NCBI GenBank assembly: GCA_023434855.1 | Contig: JAEYSJ010000353.1 | Coordinates: 1 to 6,397, forward strand | Direction of reading: 5' to 3' | DNA: 6,397 nucleotides | Origin: Bacillota bacterium | Lineage (GTDB): Bacteria > Bacillota_C > Negativicutes > JAEYSJ01 | Shown: one piece after another, positions 5,624 through 6,397 of the stretch | Position numbering within the stretch: the stretch's first letter is position 1 | How the letters are laid out: each line of letters opens with the position of its first letter | Position numbers and translations under genes: made by a program | The notes under the pieces: generated by a model | Seen by the model: the letters and a program-made list of their open reading frames with translations, nothing else | What the model was told of the DNA's origin: nothing | The model's database searches: none

Positions 5624-5663
5624 AAAACGGCAAGGCTCAGTAACTCTGAAGCCTTGCCGTTTT
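5624..5663. terminator. Bidirectional terminator between codA and the convergent gene
   Basis: AAAACGGCAAGGCT (5624-5637) and AGCCTTGCCGTTTT (5650-5663) are a perfect 14-bp inverted repeat, extended inward by CAG/CTG around a TAACT loop. A T run follows the stem on each strand, so it can end codA transcription on plus and the gene ending at 5668 on minus. Confidence 0.92.
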
Positions 5664-5667
5664 ACTC

Positions 5668-6397
5668 TTACCCGCTTATTATTCCGTTATCCTTTAATTC
5701 TTGCTCGGCCTTATACGCCAACGCTGCCTCTCTGGCCTGCTTAGCCATCCGGCTGTGGGAAGCCAGTGACCGGGGTGCCGGACGGGAAGAGCGCCGTGCC
5801 GGTACTGCTTCCCAGAAAGGAGCAACCGAGTTAAGATTCGCAAGACCCAGATTCTGCTCCGGTGTCAGTGCTGTGAACGGCTGAGCCTGTGTACTCCCAG
5901 GCGGCAGATTGTAGACCGCAATGTCATTGCCTCTGGCAAACCACAGCCGGTCATTACTTGCAGCTAACCCATTCTCATAGAGGACCGCCCAGAAAAAGCC
6001 GGAAGTGTTTTGCAGGTTGACAGCGGGTACTGCAACCTGACTGAGCAAGGCAGGCTGCTTAGCAGCGGCTTGCACCAGAATGTCTGCCGCACTGGTCCTG
6101 TACAGCGTACCGGTCAACGTCTCATAATCAGCGTTATAGCGTCCGGTCAAAATATAGGCCGTACCGTCATTGCTAAAGGTAATATCCCGAAAATCCGCCT
6201 GATCGGAAGTGCCAATTTCCGCTCCGGCCTTAAAAGCAGTTTTGGCTGTCATAGTGCTGAGATTCACCACATCCAGACAAGAGTCAGGATTGTGACTGCC
6301 AAAGTTCTGCCTGCCGCCGATACAGGCAACATACAGACAAGTCGCTGCCGCAGCGCCGCTAACAGTTGTAAAGGGTTCCAGCGTAAAAGCATTTTTG
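5668..6397 (-). CDS. Unrecognised, possibly beta-propeller-like protein, C-terminal 242 residues
   Basis: The minus-strand frame is open from the right edge of the window (first full codon at 6396-6394) to TAA at 5670-5668, so a GTG at 6270 is internal and not the true start. Visible segments include FTLEPFTTVSG, TCLYVACIGGRQNFGSHNP, NLSTMTAKTAF, FRDITFSNDGTAYILTGRY, YENGLAASNDRLWFARGNDI and AVYNLPPGS. The alternation of short beta-type phrases ending in 'LYVA-GG', 'AYILTG' and 'LWFARG' resembles the blades of YVTN or similar beta-propellers, which are often surface or secreted. No family is firmly recognised. The last 45 residues change to an Arg/Ala/Ser-rich, probably helical tail (RRSSRPAPRSLASHSRMAKQ). 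Its 3' end meets codA at a shared terminator. The first part is repeated in broken form at 2402-2768. Confidence 0.7.
   Translation of the reverse strand, partial: KNAFTLEPFTTVSGAAAATCLYVACIGGRQNFGSHNPDSCLDVVNLSTMTAKTAFKAGAEIGTSDQADFRDITFSNDGTAYILTGRYNADYETLTGTLYRTSAADILVQAAAKQPALLSQVAVPAVNLQNTSGFFWAVLYENGLAASNDRLWFARGNDIAVYNLPPGSTQAQPFTALTPEQNLGLANLNSVAPFWEAVPARRSSRPAPRSLASHSRMAKQAREAALAYKAEQELKDNGIISG
6168..6397. repeat. Direct repeat, intact copy (partner at 2402-2619)
   Basis: Bases 2402-2619 and 6168-6397 align in the same orientation from TCATTGCTAAAGG to AGCGTAAA-GCATT-TTG. There are long identical runs (for example CTTAAAAGCAGTTTTGGCTG) and an 11-nt gap plus single-base shifts. By eye identity is roughly 80-85 percent; I did not compute it. 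The repeat probably continues beyond the right edge, since the first copy extends to about 2768. The two copies flank the whole codBA operon about 3.8 kb apart. Confidence 0.85.

Overview
The window looks like a chromosomal segment from a low-to-moderate-GC Bacillota (Firmicutes) bacterium. The evidence is strong purine-rich ribosome binding sites, U-run intrinsic terminators, a sigma-A type promoter (TTGACA-17-CATAAT), and a PyrR-type attenuator in front of a cytosine salvage operon. A clostridial or Negativicutes host is plausible but cannot be fixed from this sequence.

Left part (1-1190): two minus-strand genes of an ECF-type cobalt/nickel uptake system. cbiM (substrate-specific membrane component) overlaps the start of a cbiQ-like T component by ATGA; cbiQ runs off the left edge. 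The roughly 300-nt region upstream of cbiM holds a strong minus-strand intrinsic terminator only about 40 nt before the start codon, and a possible 32-codon small ORF. No promoter is visible between the terminator and cbiM, so read-through or regulated attenuation is likely.

Middle island (about 1141-2400): AT-rich and unlike its surroundings. It holds one minus-strand gene for a DUF3644-family protein with an R-x4-H (HEPN-like) motif, under its own good promoter. Facing it, on the plus strand, is a compact structured-RNA candidate: overlapping promoters with a 21-bp palindrome, a 10-bp closing helix, an adjacent 8-bp helix, two hairpins, and a strong terminator inside the last codons of the DUF3644 gene. 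This HEPN-like protein plus convergent structured RNA is the best candidate here for an undescribed system, possibly a defence or toxin-RNA antitoxin module.

Next (2402-2768) is a broken minus-strand fragment that duplicates part of the gene at the right edge of the window. It carries a nonsense codon and several frameshifts.

Right part (2839-5663): a codBA operon on the plus strand. A sigma-A promoter is followed by a textbook PyrR attenuator (PyrR loop, antiterminator, terminator), then codB (NCS1 cytosine permease) and codA (cytosine deaminase with all metal and catalytic residues). CodB imports cytosine, CodA converts it to uracil, and the attenuator should shut the operon off when UMP is plentiful. 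A long bidirectional terminator ends codA and also the convergent minus-strand gene at 5668-6397, an unrecognised, possibly beta-propeller-like protein whose N-terminus lies outside the window.
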